Positions 11,938-23,442 are shown, counted from the stretch's first letter. The stretch is 64,000 nt of DNA from Alviniconcha marisindica (GCA_018857735.1 JABMCL010003290.1:62001-126000); one strand, 5' to 3'. Numbers and translations are program-made. Notes: generated by a model from the letters alone, not told the origin.

Positions 11938-12069
11938 TCAGCTTAGTTTTGTAAGCTGATCAGCAGGCACCCAAGGGATGTCATCAGTTGCAGGGAACAA
12001 GAAGCTGCTCTGATTTTCACGCAGGAACTTTATCTGCACTTCTCCAGATAAAGCCTTGTAGTCTAGAAC
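11938..12069 (-). CDS. Probable terminal exon of an unidentified gene
   Basis: After a possible AAATCTAG acceptor at 12070, an open frame reads VLDYKALSGEVQIKFL, continues through FLFPATDDIPWVPADQ, and ends KLS at a TGA (11940-11938). An AATAAA follows 55 bp later. The segment (charged, with FP-DDI-W-P) recalls the C-terminal tail of some transposon-derived or chromatin proteins, but I cannot name a family. It lies downstream of, and on the same strand as, the nidogen first exon. Its cytosolic-looking sequence makes it a poor nidogen C-terminus. It could be a small host gene nested in the nidogen intron or the end of a mobile-element gene. No upstream exon was found in 12.1-15.7 kb. Confidence 0.4.
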   Translation of the reverse strand, partial: VLDYKALSGEVQIKFLRENQSSFLFPATDDIPWVPADQLTKLS

Positions 12070-12715
12070 CTAGATTTAACAGAGCCAACAAGTGAAATCA
12101 CAGCGCAAGTTGCAGTCCACAACACATCACATTCAGAGACAGCAATCAAGTTCGAGGAAATGGAAAAACAAGATGCAGTAAACTAGTACATATATATAGT
12201 ATGCTGCCTCAGACCCCTGTCTTTTTCATGAATGCTAATGCACCCCCACCACCCCCCATCCCAGGAACCAAACAAAAACAAAACAAAAAACATGAATAAG
12301 AAACGATCTTCAAGTACAGTATAATACTCAGTATATTGATATTATTATGTTGAATTCTTTCCAGCTTAAATTAGTAAAGTTTACTAAAAACAAACAAAAC
12401 AAAAACAAACAAAACAAAAACAAAAAACCTCTGCAAGCACACCATGTCACTACTAAAACAGGACAGAAGAAACAACAATAAAAATTCCAAACAAAAACTC
12501 AACAAGCACACCATGTCGCGGACGACATACAATAGTTCCGTTAAGTTCTATCGTTTCTAGTCTGATAGAAGATGGCAAAGTTAAATCAAAAGAATCTCAA
12601 AGTTACATCATCATTAATTATAGCACAATCTCAGTTTCACACAGAAATCAAAACAAAGTAGGGAAGATTTATTTAACGCACGTTCTGTGACATGAGGATA
12701 ACGTTTACATGTACA
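12070..12715. other. A-rich non-coding stretch
   Basis: It holds CAAAACAAAAAC-type low-complexity runs (12275-12430) and two copies of CAAGCACACCATGTC (about 12435 and 12504). An ACGCACGTTCTGTGACATG motif is at 12676. No exon is recognised. Confidence 0.45.
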
Positions 12716-13217
12716 ACGCATGTTTCGTGTGACAGAATCAACTTCCATCTGGTTCCAAGTTGCCAGAAACGAATGTTATGTTTTGACCAATTCTCTCCTT
12801 GTTCAGGGACTGAGAAATAATTTGAAATGACTGCAACCATTACTAAACATGTTTGTTTTTGATCCTACATATGCCTACTTTTTGGTAATTGTGGTTCCTA
12901 ACCATGAAATATTGATTGGGCAAGAAACGTACGTTTCATGTGACGAAATGGAGACAAGCCTGCAAGACGCATGTTTCGTGTGACAGAATCAACTTCCATC
13001 TGGTTCCAAGTTGCCAGAAACGAATGTTATGTTTTGACCAATTCTCTCCTTGTTCAGGGACTGAGAAATAATTTGAAATGACTGCAACCATTACTAAACA
13101 TGTTTGTTTTTGATCCTACATATGCCTACTTTTTGGTAATTGTGGTTCCTAACCATGAAATATTGATTCGGCAAGAAACGTACGTTTCATGTGACGAAAT
13201 GGAGACATGCCTGCAAG
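12716..13217 (+). repeat. Near-identical 251-bp tandem duplication
   Basis: 12716-12966 and 12967-13217 are the same sequence, with only two or three differences visible (for example GATTGGGC against GATTCGGC, and CAAGCC against CATGCC). Each copy starts ACGCATGTTTCGTGTGACAG and ends just after AACGTACGTTTCATGTGACG. The very low divergence implies a recent event, or possibly an assembly artefact. Confidence 0.9.
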
Positions 13218-13701
13218 AGAGTGCATCGAACACATTGAACGCTGTATCTATAAATAAAGAGTGCTACTCTATAAAATACTGGTCTGAAATGATCAAGTAA
13301 TTATAACTGCTTGGAATTTCACCTACCTGCGTCATTGGTGGCCTCCAAATTGGGTGAAATAATGTTTCTCCTGCATCACAGCATGACACACAGTGGTAAA
13401 AGCACCCAATCACAAATTCCACGTTTATCACGTGACACGATGTCATCAATGTGTGTGTAGATGCCCATGGTATGTTTGAAAATCGCGGTTAGTAGATTTT
13501 TTTTCCATTGTTGGATTTGTTTCACGAATTTTTGTTGTTGCCATAACGGACGTTTCACCCGTGATGCAAAATTTGTATTGCACTTTCAATGCATTTTAGG
13601 AAATAATACAGCAACTTTGGTGTTCAGATCTTGGCATCGGTAGTGCTTTGCTATTTATTGCAGCAGTGTTTTCCCTGGTTCGCATTGTTGATCTTGTGTA
13701 A

Positions 13702-13767
13702 GTTGGAAGTGAACGCATGTTTCATGACATGATGTGTCACGAAACATGCGTTATGCTCACTTTCAAC
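13702..13767. repeat. 66-bp imperfect palindrome
   Basis: GTTGGAAGTGAACGCATG and TTTCATGAC on the left pair with GTCACGAAACATGCGTTATG and CTCACTTTCAAC on the right, around a short ATGATGT centre. The arms are built from the same ACGCATGTTTC motif that recurs in 11.2-13.8 kb. It would form a stable cruciform or RNA hairpin. Confidence 0.75.
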
Positions 13768-14089
13768 CATCATTGTTGTACACAGACATATTCAGCAGTC
13801 CTGAAATTAGCTTTCTGGTGCTTTTGCATGTTGCAACTTTGCAAACAAATTAGATATGTCTGAATATTTCCGTCTGGTATGAAGTAGCTTCCAACACAAA
13901 CAGTAGGGTCTCGCCATTCCCGTTTTTGGCCGCCAAAATAAAATTTTAAAAAAATCCACTGCATTGCTCTCATTCCTTCTTGGGTGTATAACAAAGGGAA
14001 TTTTCTCCATTTTGTGTGAAAAAGGGAACTGATCACAACAAAACTGTTACAACATGAGTCACTACCAATTCTGACCAGCACTGAAGAAG

Positions 14090-14290
14090 AACCCAAATAC
14101 AAAGCACATAAACTCCACCAGACCTCAGGTGTAATTTATGTACAGGTCTTGTATTTACTTGCATGCCAGGTGAGAGTTACCATAGACGACTCAGGTCTTT
14201 TTTGTCATGTTTATTTGACATCTTTTGAGCAATGATTAACTCCCTTGACTCTGCAAAGGTGCTCTTGGCCTGGTTCTGTAATTATAACTT
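14090..14290 (-). mobile_element. Foldback-element arm
   Basis: The reverse complement reads CAGAACCAGGCCAAGAGCAC, CAAGGGAGTTAAT, GACCTGAGTCGTCTATGGTA and ACTCTCACCTGGCATG. This is the order seen in the complete foldback element at about 27262-27395. A second partial piece (CTAACCTGGCATGCAAGTAA) lies at 14380-14400, and another at about 11035-11080. Confidence 0.5.
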
Positions 14291-14299
14291 ACCAGTTTT

Positions 14300-15277
14300 G
14301 CATCCATTACTTCTTTACTTGCTTCCCTTGCTGACGTTTTTCATCAGAACAGCCTCAATTTTGTTTGCCTGTGGTAACTCTAACCTGGCATGCAAGTAAA
14401 TTTACACAGGGTACATAAGATACATCATTGTTTTAATCTAGTCATGTTTGCACTGTGTGATTTAAATCTAAGAAGTAAGTTGGCATGTCATTACTGTCAT
14501 GCAACCATCACACACTGAATTTTTTTCTCTCCATAAAATACATTATTGGGGGCAGTATTCATCATTCAAACAAAATGGCGATAGCCCAAAAGTTCTAGCT
14601 AATGGGTCTGGTACAGGCTAACAGGCCTCTGCCCAGCCTGGGAAAGAAGCCAAAATAATTAACGAGGTTGCAGGGTCGGTTGTTAAAGCATGGCGATCTC
14701 ATGAGACGTACGTAAGACCTTATTCAGTTATTGGAAACATTACAGGAGTTCGTGGAAACTGGAGTCAGTAAACTGGAGTCTGAAAGCACGTGTTCACATA
14801 TATTCATATTGCTCCAGCATGATGGTGCTGACAGGAGAAAGGGAGCAGAACAGTGACGTTAGGATCAGCTAAGATGCTGTAAACTTTGCAGCCAACCTCT
14901 ACAACTTAAGAAAATTCTGCGGGAGTTTTGTTATAAATACGCGAATTTGGCAAATGACATGCGTCGAGTCATAGCCTGATTCACAGAGCCGAAAATTTTC
15001 ATCACTCACAGAGCTGAAAATTTTCATCTCAGTGGTCTCTTCGTGGTTAGGTAGCGGATAATAACCTAATAACCAGGCATTTTACATCACAGCTGACATT
15101 ACCCAAAGAAAAGTCAAGTGAAAGAAGAACTAAGTACTGTGCTTGGCGAAGGGTCCGCCATCAACAAGTAGGATTACTGTTGTAATTCGAAACATTGCGT
15201 CATTGGAGATTGGAGGGGGGAGGAGGGGGGTGGGGGGTAGTGTACTACATTGCTCAATAAAGAGTTCATCGGTAATT
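14300..15277. other. Non-coding stretch, no feature recognised
   Basis: It is an intron or intergenic region downstream of the nidogen first exon. Apart from the short foldback relic near 14380 and a GC-rich G-run at about 15205-15238, I see no exon, RNA gene or repeat structure. Confidence 0.4.
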
Positions 15278-15306
15278 CCCCCCCCCCCCCCCCCCCCCCC
15301 CCCCCC
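15278..15306 (+). repeat. Poly-C tract (C29)
   Basis: An uninterrupted C homopolymer. Similar tracts occur at 29757-29781, 40795-40810 and 54551-54571, plus C-rich runs at 48153-48180. Confidence 0.95.
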
Positions 15307-15489
15307 GTGTTGATTCGTTATTTTATCCTTCTTTTTTGTTGCTACCTTCTGAGGGGAGCCACCAAGCGGATTTTAATCGTTTGCGATTCTGTGTAACAAA
15401 ATTCAGTCTTCTTCTAAATAAAGGAAGCTGGTTCTGTGAAATTTGATGTTCAGTACCCCATATTACCCGATTACCTACACCTCTATCGA

Positions 15490-15580
15490 GTAACAAATCG
15501 TGGAGTATATATATTTATATATATTCTAGTAATAAATCGTGTAGTATATATATTTTTATATATTCTAGTAATAAATCGTC
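15490..15580 (+). repeat. 39-bp AT-rich tandem repeat
   Basis: AAATCGTGGAGTATATATAT recurs with its AAATCG core at 15495, 15534 and 15572 (period 38-39 bp), joined by TATATATTCTAGTAAT. It lies in the first intron of the nidogen-like gene. Confidence 0.75.
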
Positions 15581-15731
15581 TCGCAACAAGTCCTTTTCAT
15601 GCCGTGATCTAATAGGCCTCGTGTGGCAAACGAAACAGTAAACTGTCCGCACGGGTTTATGAGCACAGCATTTGTATTTATTTATGTTCACATCGTTTCT
15701 TGCAATGTCCAATGGCAACAAGTATACTTAC

Positions 15732-15929
15732 GTAGATGGATCGGAATGATGTGTCGAAGAATATCACGGGAACACTGAGTTCTATCTCATCCGAACTGAA
15801 GTCATCACTGGGAGGCAAACTCCGGTCTCCATGCTGTGGGCCATAGGGGTACATGAGTTGTTGTGGTACTGCGCTTACCCTACAAGCCAGCATCGCCATA
15901 ACTATCAGCACACCGGCTGTCCAGCCCAT
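15732..15929 (-). CDS. Nidogen-like protein, first coding exon
   Basis: A 66-codon exon encodes the N-terminus of a secreted protein. The ATG at 15929 sits in a strong GCGCCATGG context and was chosen over an upstream in-frame ATG for that reason. Residues 1-20 form a signal peptide (core GVLIVMAMLA, likely cut after RVSA). Residues 26-66 carry MYPYGPQHGD, SDDFSSDEIELS and FFDTSFRSIY. This matches the start of nidogen/entactin (FPFG-..GD...DDF...ELS...F-D...YV), which leads into the NIDO domain. Nidogens bridge laminin and collagen IV in basement membranes. The exon ends TAC|GTAAGT, a consensus donor. Later exons should lie at lower coordinates on this strand but none was recognised, so the gene is partial here. 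Other NIDO proteins (SNED1, tectorin-like) are less likely given the DDF motif. Confidence 0.72.
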
Positions 15930-15979
15930 GGCGCCAACGTAAACTTGGAAGCTAGCTGAACTTCGAACTTTCACAACTG

Positions 15980-15987
15980 TATATAAA
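15980..15987 (-). promoter_or_regulatory. TATA-like box of the nidogen-like gene
   Basis: TTTATATA on the minus strand lies 51 bp upstream of the ATG, so a start site near 15950-15955 would leave a ~25-nt leader. Further upstream on the same strand are a CCAAT motif (about 16204-16209, GCCAATG) and a perfect CRE palindrome TGACGTCA at 16222-16229. The arrangement is consistent with a core promoter but rests on motifs only. Confidence 0.5.
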
Positions 15988-16379
15988 CTCAAAACGACGG
16001 GCTTGAGTGAAAATAACGAAGACTACACAACCGCAATAAGAAAGAAAATCGCTGAAGAAAAATCACAAAAACACCAGCACTTCAGTGGTAAAAGTACAAC
16101 TAGGCTAATAAAACTACAGTGGCACATTGCAAGGTCTATTCAGCGGCATGTGCGTTCCATTTGGCCAGCACTGCCAGATAATTCCAAGCACATTCCACAA
16201 TTTCATTGGCAGAGCCGTCTGTGACGTCATGCAGAAGATGCTGATGCTGATGTCTGGGCCCCGGCATCTGGCAGTCTCTTTCACGGCTCTCTCCTTCGGA
16301 CTCTGAGGCTAAACTTTTCGTGTGTTTGGAGCAGGTTAAACCAACATGATCCGCATTTAAAAGTTTTGTGACTGAACGT

Positions 16380-16640
16380 GCCGTTGATTTTATAATAATA
16401 ATTATAATAATGTACGTATACATTATGCGCTCATCAACGCCGCCCTGAGCGCTCACATCACACACTGATATACCGGCCTAAATACAATATTCTATATACA
16501 TGTAGAGGCGGGCAATCCTATCAAAACAATTTACATAAGGCATTATATGGAAACACACACGCGCGCGCGCGCTCGCGCCTGCACGCATGCACGCACGCAC
16601 GCACGCACTGTAACACGCACACACAATGACTGTAACAGAA
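16380..16640 (-). mobile_element. LINE 3' UTR/tail fragment (GCGCTCAGGGC type)
   Basis: On the minus strand: TTATGTAAATTGTTTTGATA, then TGTATTTAGGCCGGTATAT, GAGCGCTCAGGGC, TTGATGAGCGCATAATG, and an (ATT)n-rich tail at 16391-16412. Sister copies lie at 28065-27868 (minus) and 39310-39455 (plus). CA/CGCG-rich low-complexity sequence at 16555-16622 is part of the same 3' UTR. A tail ending in ATT repeats is typical of L2/CR1-group LINEs. Confidence 0.7.
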
Positions 16641-16930
16641 ACGGGGCAGGTGATAATAATAATAATAATAATGGACATTTCTATGGCGCATGATCCCTAG
16701 CAAGATCTAGGGCACAATGCACCGTACCGAAAAAACTGCAGAAAAAATGTCAGTGTAAACACATACAATGGACAAAATAAAAAGAGGTTTCAGGCCATAC
16801 GACCGCCAACCACGCAAGAATTTACATACAGCAATTTCCGTTACTAAACATGACCAAACTCTGATTCAGTAGCACACGACTGTATGATACAAGTAGATAT
16901 ACTGCAAATACAAAAATGTACAGCGGGATA

Positions 16931-16931
<1 letters not shown>

Positions 16932-16992
<61 letters not shown>

Positions 16993-17350
16993 AGGGGTAT
17001 TAATTATATGCAGATTTGAAGAGATGAGTTTTTAAGGCTTGCTTGAAAGAATATGTTGATACTCTGAGTGACGAACATCATACGGTAACGAGTTCCACTG
17101 TGTCGGGCCCGTGAAAGAAAAAGCTCGTTGTCCAAAGGTCTTTGTTTTTGTGAAAGGTATGCGGAAGGTTCTGGTGTCAGAAACTGATGGAGCGAAGTTG
17201 TCTGCGGGATGGATGGTAGACAGTCAGGAGTTCAGAAAGATAGACTGGGTAAATTTCAGTGACCGAAAGAATTGTAGCACAGTCGGAGTTGCGACTTTAT
17301 ACTGGATTCTTGAGACTACTGGTAGCGGGCCAGTGAAAAGTTTCTGAAGG
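16932..17350 (-). mobile_element. LINE RT C-terminal end plus (CA)n
   Basis: Read on the minus strand, about 17110-16990 gives RAFSFTGPTQWNSLPYDVRH followed, after one frameshift, by SFKQALKTHLF. This is the terminal segment of CR1/L2-group reverse transcriptases. A (CA)n microsatellite at 16932-16988 follows in the 3' UTR. The upstream part of the copy to 17350 is diverged. Confidence 0.65.
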
Positions 17351-17702
17351 AGGGGTTTGATGTGTTTGTGCTTCTCAGTTTTGTGTACACCGCTGATGTC
17401 ACAATATTTTTATTTATTTTTATCTGGACAATGTGTTTCAAATAATTTCATTTTCTTAACCATTTTATCGGGAACAGCATAAAATACATGGAAATGACTT
17501 TCCCTGTCACTATTCTTCCTTTGAACTGGGTCACCTGTCTATCTATCGTCAACGCTGCAAGTCGTCTGCCTCTACCGTCCGCCCCCGCCCTAGAAATAAT
17601 AACTAATGGATACTCAGAGCCGAACAGGCCCTAAGCGTGTACACATTCTTTACCTGTACAAAAATCAACGCCCGGCATACAACACGCACGCACGCGGCAC
17701 TG

Positions 17703-17703
<1 letters not shown>

Positions 17704-17795
<92 letters not shown>
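17704..17795 (+). repeat. (CA)46 microsatellite
   Basis: About 92 bp of perfect CA repeats. Flanking sequence is not recognised. The ORFs over it are pure repeat. Confidence 0.95.
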
Positions 17796-17799
<4 letters not shown>

Positions 17800-17889
17800 C
17801 GTATATCAGTCAGGGCAATGGGACTGAATAAAAGGTTGTTGTTTTGTGTGTTGTTGTTTTTTGTTCTTAACTGACACATCCGGGTAGAA

Positions 17890-19280
<1,391 letters not shown>

Positions 19281-19285
<5 letters not shown>

Positions 19286-19424
19286 GAGATTAAAAAAAAT
19301 TTTTTTTAAACAACGGCCAGTACGGCGTGTGGGTCAATCAATCAATGTCAATGTCAAGAGATTTAAAAAAAAAAAATTTAAACAACGGCCAGTACGGCGT
19401 GTGGGTCAATCAATCAATGTTTTA
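19281..19424 (+). repeat. 72-bp tandem duplication
   Basis: GTCAAGAGATT, an A/T homopolymer run, AAACAACGGCCAGTACGGCG and TGTGGGTCAATCAATCAATG are repeated with their starts at 19281 and 19353. The homopolymer differs between copies. It lies at the 5' edge of the LINE at 17890-19285. Confidence 0.85.
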
Positions 19425-20487
19425 TTTTATGTGTGTTCACAGCGAGGTGATATTAAACAACAACAACAAAACCATATCATATCTTTCTATACTAACTTAC
19501 CCACAGGACTATGAACAATCAATTTAACAATAAACTGAAATTTTAATATCAAGTATTATACAAAATATCTCTTATATTGTTGCAAGCATTAAAGTCATTT
19601 TTTTATATTTATTTTTTCTGAAATAACTCTGTGGTAATAGGAAATTCAAGTAGTATGTGGTTAACAGATAGAATAATCTTACAAACGCATGTGTGAGTCT
19701 TACAAAAGCTGTCTGAGTGACGGGTGGTAGAGGCAGGGTCTGGGAATTGAGATTCTAACAGGAAGAATAACTTATTAATCTAACACTCTCATGCATCTTT
19801 TATGGATCCATAGGTCAAGGGCAGAATATTCGTACTTGCAGAGTTATTTTTCTTTGCAAAGTACTCTCAAACTTCCTAAATTCAGCATTTCAAAAAAAAC
19901 TTTTTTTCTTAACATTCAAAATTTACTGCTAATTAATGACAACACTTCTTCTGAATATACGTCTCCCCGCATTTAGAGCTACTTGGGTGTGTCAGTCGAG
20001 AGCATTCTCCCAAGTAAGCGGAGTCTATCACCTAGACGGTGGTTTTCTTTCGCTAGTATCGGGCTGATATCCTCTTACCATTATGTGCCGGTGGTCACTG
20101 ATGCCCATCAGGTAGCGAAACACGTGTCTGACCAAGGCAACCAACATAATAATGGTCCCCACCAGGATCAGACTTTTGATAAATCTCTGAGCAATGTGGG
20201 CCAAAAATCGGATTCGGCTGGGGGGGACTGATGCACCCAATTTTCGAGAGTACGACTTTCTGTCTCTAAAATATTTTCCCCCGTCAGATTTACTGTAAGG
20301 TCTTCCAGATCTAAATATAACGCCTCAACAATTAACTACTTGCTTTTCTTTTTTTCTTCCTACACTTCGACCTAAAAGGAAGAATAACTTACTGAATGAA
20401 GTGTCGTAGTGTTTATATATATACAGGTCGCGGCTGGTAAACCTGGCCGGGTGACTAGCTCTAGGTGGAGCTAGAGAGCTATGCACA
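19425..20487. other. Non-coding stretch, no gene recognised
   Basis: No exon or RNA gene was recognised. A short hairpin-forming stretch (CTAGCTCTAGGTGGAGCTAG) is at about 20456-20475. Confidence 0.35.
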
Positions 20488-20665
20488 GTTTAGACGTCTG
20501 CTGGCACAACTGCTATTGGATACGTGAAAGGAAAGGTTCCTGATACTTCTATCATTAATAGGAGTAGCCTATCGGAGCCGTGACGTTTCAATATTATACT
20601 ATACCAGTTTGTGTAATGTCAGTGTGATTCCGGCCAGTGGGTTTTTCTTTCACTTAAAAGAAAGA
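20488..20665 (+). repeat. Dispersed repeat shared with 10836-11020
   Basis: Second copy of the pair described at 10836. It contains GGATACGTGAAAGGAAAGGT, TCATTAATAGGAGTAG and CCAGTGGGTTTTTCTTT. Confidence 0.55.
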
Positions 20666-20778
20666 AAAACATATTACAAAATGCTGTCTGACAAAAATTC
20701 GTCACCCAACAACTTGGACCGCAAAAGTCAGTGAGGCTACCATCATTCCTATCATTAGCGGGAGCTGCCACACGTATC

Positions 20779-20850
20779 ATTTTTGTCGTGACAAACACGT
20801 GTTTGTCGTGACAAAACACGTCTTTTGTCGTGACAAAAGTATGCTTGTCA
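20779..20850 (+). repeat. TTTGTCGTGACAAAACACGT short tandem array
   Basis: Three units of about 21 bp (TTTTTGTCGTGACAAACACG, TTTGTCGTGACAAAACACG, TTTTGTCGTGACAAAAG) are followed by an inverted half unit CTTGTCACAACAAAAC. Each unit is itself nearly palindromic around GTCGTGAC. Function unknown. Confidence 0.7.
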
Positions 20851-21609
20851 CAACAAAACTTTTGTAACTTTACTAATTATCACTGACAACTGATCCAGTA
20901 ATATTTCAATCAAAACAAATTCCTTTCTGACTAATTTTAAGTTTAGTATACACTATACACCTCCCCTAACAAAATATCAAACGTATAGAAAAAATATATT
21001 CGGGGAAATTACTTTTTACGTCATACAACGTCACTAGTGTGCGTTAAAACTGGAAAAACGCATGGCAGTGGCAGGTTTTTCTGTAAGCTACACAGAGAAA
21101 CATTTCACCAAAAGGGTCTAATAAGGTATTCTCTTGTAAATACATTGGAGGCAACTACTTTCTGATTTGTGTGTTAAACGGTGAAAAAGCCGTTATACCA
21201 TATAATGAACGAACAATTTCATTGAAATCGACGCTTCTCACACAATAAATCAAAACCTACGACCGAAACAAATAAAAAGGCGCTATGTCAGTGTTATTCT
21301 TACTCATACGTGTAGTATGTACATTGGGGGAGAGAAAAAACGTTGAGCAAAACTAAAGATAACAGTAATCTACTGCTGATGTCACCACAAAGCATGCAGG
21401 GGTGCTACTGATGGTCCCTAAATGTCACGTTCCCGCAGCCATGGCCTTAACATTGAAAATCGGGCTTCTGTTGTTGGAGAACACACGAGGTTTGAAAGGA
21501 ATAACTGCAATTGGTTGGCCAATAAAGAAACATATGCACTTCAAACAGACACAGGTTATGTTCTCCAACTGGATGAGCGTCATCTGAGTCCGTCTTGATG
21601 AGGGGGTTC
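20851..21609. other. Non-coding stretch, no gene recognised
   Basis: No exon, RNA gene or repeat family was recognised. It lies just past the 3' end of the minus-strand PIN-like/CXC pseudogene and may include its trailer. Confidence 0.35.
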
Positions 21610-23442
21610 ATGCAGCTTTCTCCTCTGCACTACCCACATCCCACTGTGCACATAAAGCCCTGTTTTCTACACGAACACTTGGCAGAATGTCAGTTCGTTT
21701 TGCAGCTGCATTTCACTACGTGAAGCAGGTCCACTGCTGTATCTGAAACTACGTTCGCAAAGAGTGATATTTTGCTGTAGATGAAGTTTGAGGCAACTTG
21801 CAGGGTTCCTTTACCGATGTACAAGTGAATAGTTTTGGTATCTACTTGTCAGGTCGAAGCGTGTTCAAGCCGCGTCATCCATACAACAGTTCCGCCATAA
21901 AACAGAACAAGAGCCTCATCCCCCTGCCTCTACGATTTTTTTTCTTTCTTGCGAGTTTGACTTCTTGGTAAACACTTTCGGGTGGTTTCGGAGCAGAGGA
22001 GATGCTTTCAGCTTCTGCATTGGCAAGCCTTTTCCTACAGAGAAAGGGCTACTTGTAGTGTCGTAGCCTCCCACTGTATGACCAAACGTGATCTGATGAT
22101 GTTCTCACATATGTCTCTACTCCTATTGCTGCCTGGACTACTTTCACGTCCCAGACTTAGACTACAGACTTTGCACCGGTCGATGACACATTTTTGCAGT
22201 TCTCAGGAAGCGCCAGTAAGTCCGTGTTTTATCCAACGAGAGTGGTGGCTGTTTGTTTCGCCAGTTTAAGGGTTGTACCAACAATGAGACAATCAGCAGC
22301 ATGGCGTGTTTCAAATAAACTCTCCTTCAAGACGTTGCTCGATTTGTTGATGAAGCACTGTTTGTAGTTTGGGTTCGCTAGGAAGGTTTTTTTTGTGTTG
22401 TTGCTTTTCTGTTTTTGTTTGTACAAGCGAATATTAGAGTAGCACACAGCAACATTAAACATTACGTCACATCCGATTTTGCGCCCTTTTTCGTGTGTGT
22501 GTGTGTGTGTGTGTGTGTTGTTTGTTTGTTTGTTTTCTTCCGGAGATATTTAACATTTGGCAGAAGGGCCTAGGTGTATCCGTCAGAGACAATTGTTGCT
22601 TTCCATACCATCTTATTGCAAAGTTTACATACATCTGCACCAGCTGGTCGTCGATCAAACATTTTCGCCACGCCAGACGATGCAAGAGAGAACCACCGTC
22701 AATGACAAAGTGGACATGCTGTGGCAACTGTATATCAAGATGTTTGGACAGTGACTATATGCTTTCAGAAAACAATCCTTTATTTTTCATTTACAGGACA
22801 ATGTGTTCAGTTTTTGAAGTGCATGGTCCCTTTTCCTCTGAATTCATCAATTTCCTTTCCACCAGCTTCGTCAAATCAACTATGGTCACCTGTTTATTGT
22901 CCGTACTCTCTACGGGTCTTTCGATGTATTGTTTCTTTGAAGGCGAACAATTTGGGTATCTAGGAGTCTGCATGGAAATTAGAGTAGCACACATTGTGAC
23001 AGCATTATGTCCAAAACAGTCTTTCATACATTCTAGTTTTGCCTTTACATCTCTAGACCATGTGACATTTTGCTTACAGCAGTACGTGTTCAAGAACTGA
23101 CTTCTGAAACTGTATCTTTGTGCTTATCAACATCAATCTTCCATTACTATCTCTTCTTGGTACCCTTCTTCAGAATCTCCTCCTGATGGCCACAAAAGAA
23201 ACATCTTTGCGATCGTCTTTTCTTTGGTGGCGACACGATGGTAATTTTTCTTAATTTAACAGCAGTGACACTCTTGTTGGTGTAGACACGTCGACGGTGA
23301 GCATGGACATGGTCTCCCGTTTTGGCTTGTAAGTCTCCCCCTCGTTGGACACTAGCATAGTTAATTCGTGCACTCTCCCTCTCCCCAAGAGTGATTTTGT
23401 TTCTCTCGTCATCATTTGTCCGTTTTTGTTTGAAGGTGCCAT
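21610..23442 (-). pseudogene. Decayed PIN-like/CXC-domain family member
   Basis: Broken coding blocks lie in order on the minus strand. A possible N-terminal block (SLLGRGRVHELTMLVSNEG) is at 23442-23254. Then come HVHFVIDGGSLLHRLAW with MYVNFAIRWYGK at 22727-22560; KKTFLANPNYKQCFINKSSN with HAADCLIV and a final TLVG at 22385-22229; HTVGGYDTTSSPFSVGKG with MQKLKASPL at 22082-21950; LPQTSSTAKYHSLRT and FQIQQW at about 21815-21740; and a terminal cysteine block VVKCSCKTN, KCSCRKQGFMCTVGC and CRGESC at 21718-21615. This is the architecture of a multicopy invertebrate family: a PIN-like domain with a conserved (V/I)DGG start, a GDDTDLL stretch (lost here), a GCDTTS block (here GYDTTS), and a tesmin/TSO1-type CXC tail. 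Stops, frameshifts and a (GT)n at 22496-22518 show it is dead. Its cellular role is not known to me. Confidence 0.7.

Noticed and set aside
16003..16224. 73-codon plus-strand ORF upstream of the nidogen-like gene
   Set aside because: No domain, poor start context, and it overlaps the putative CCAAT/CRE promoter of the minus-strand gene.
22495..23100. 201-codon plus-strand ORF
   Set aside because: It starts in a (GT)n run and is the antisense shadow of the minus-strand PIN-like/CXC pseudogene blocks. No recognised domain in the plus frame.
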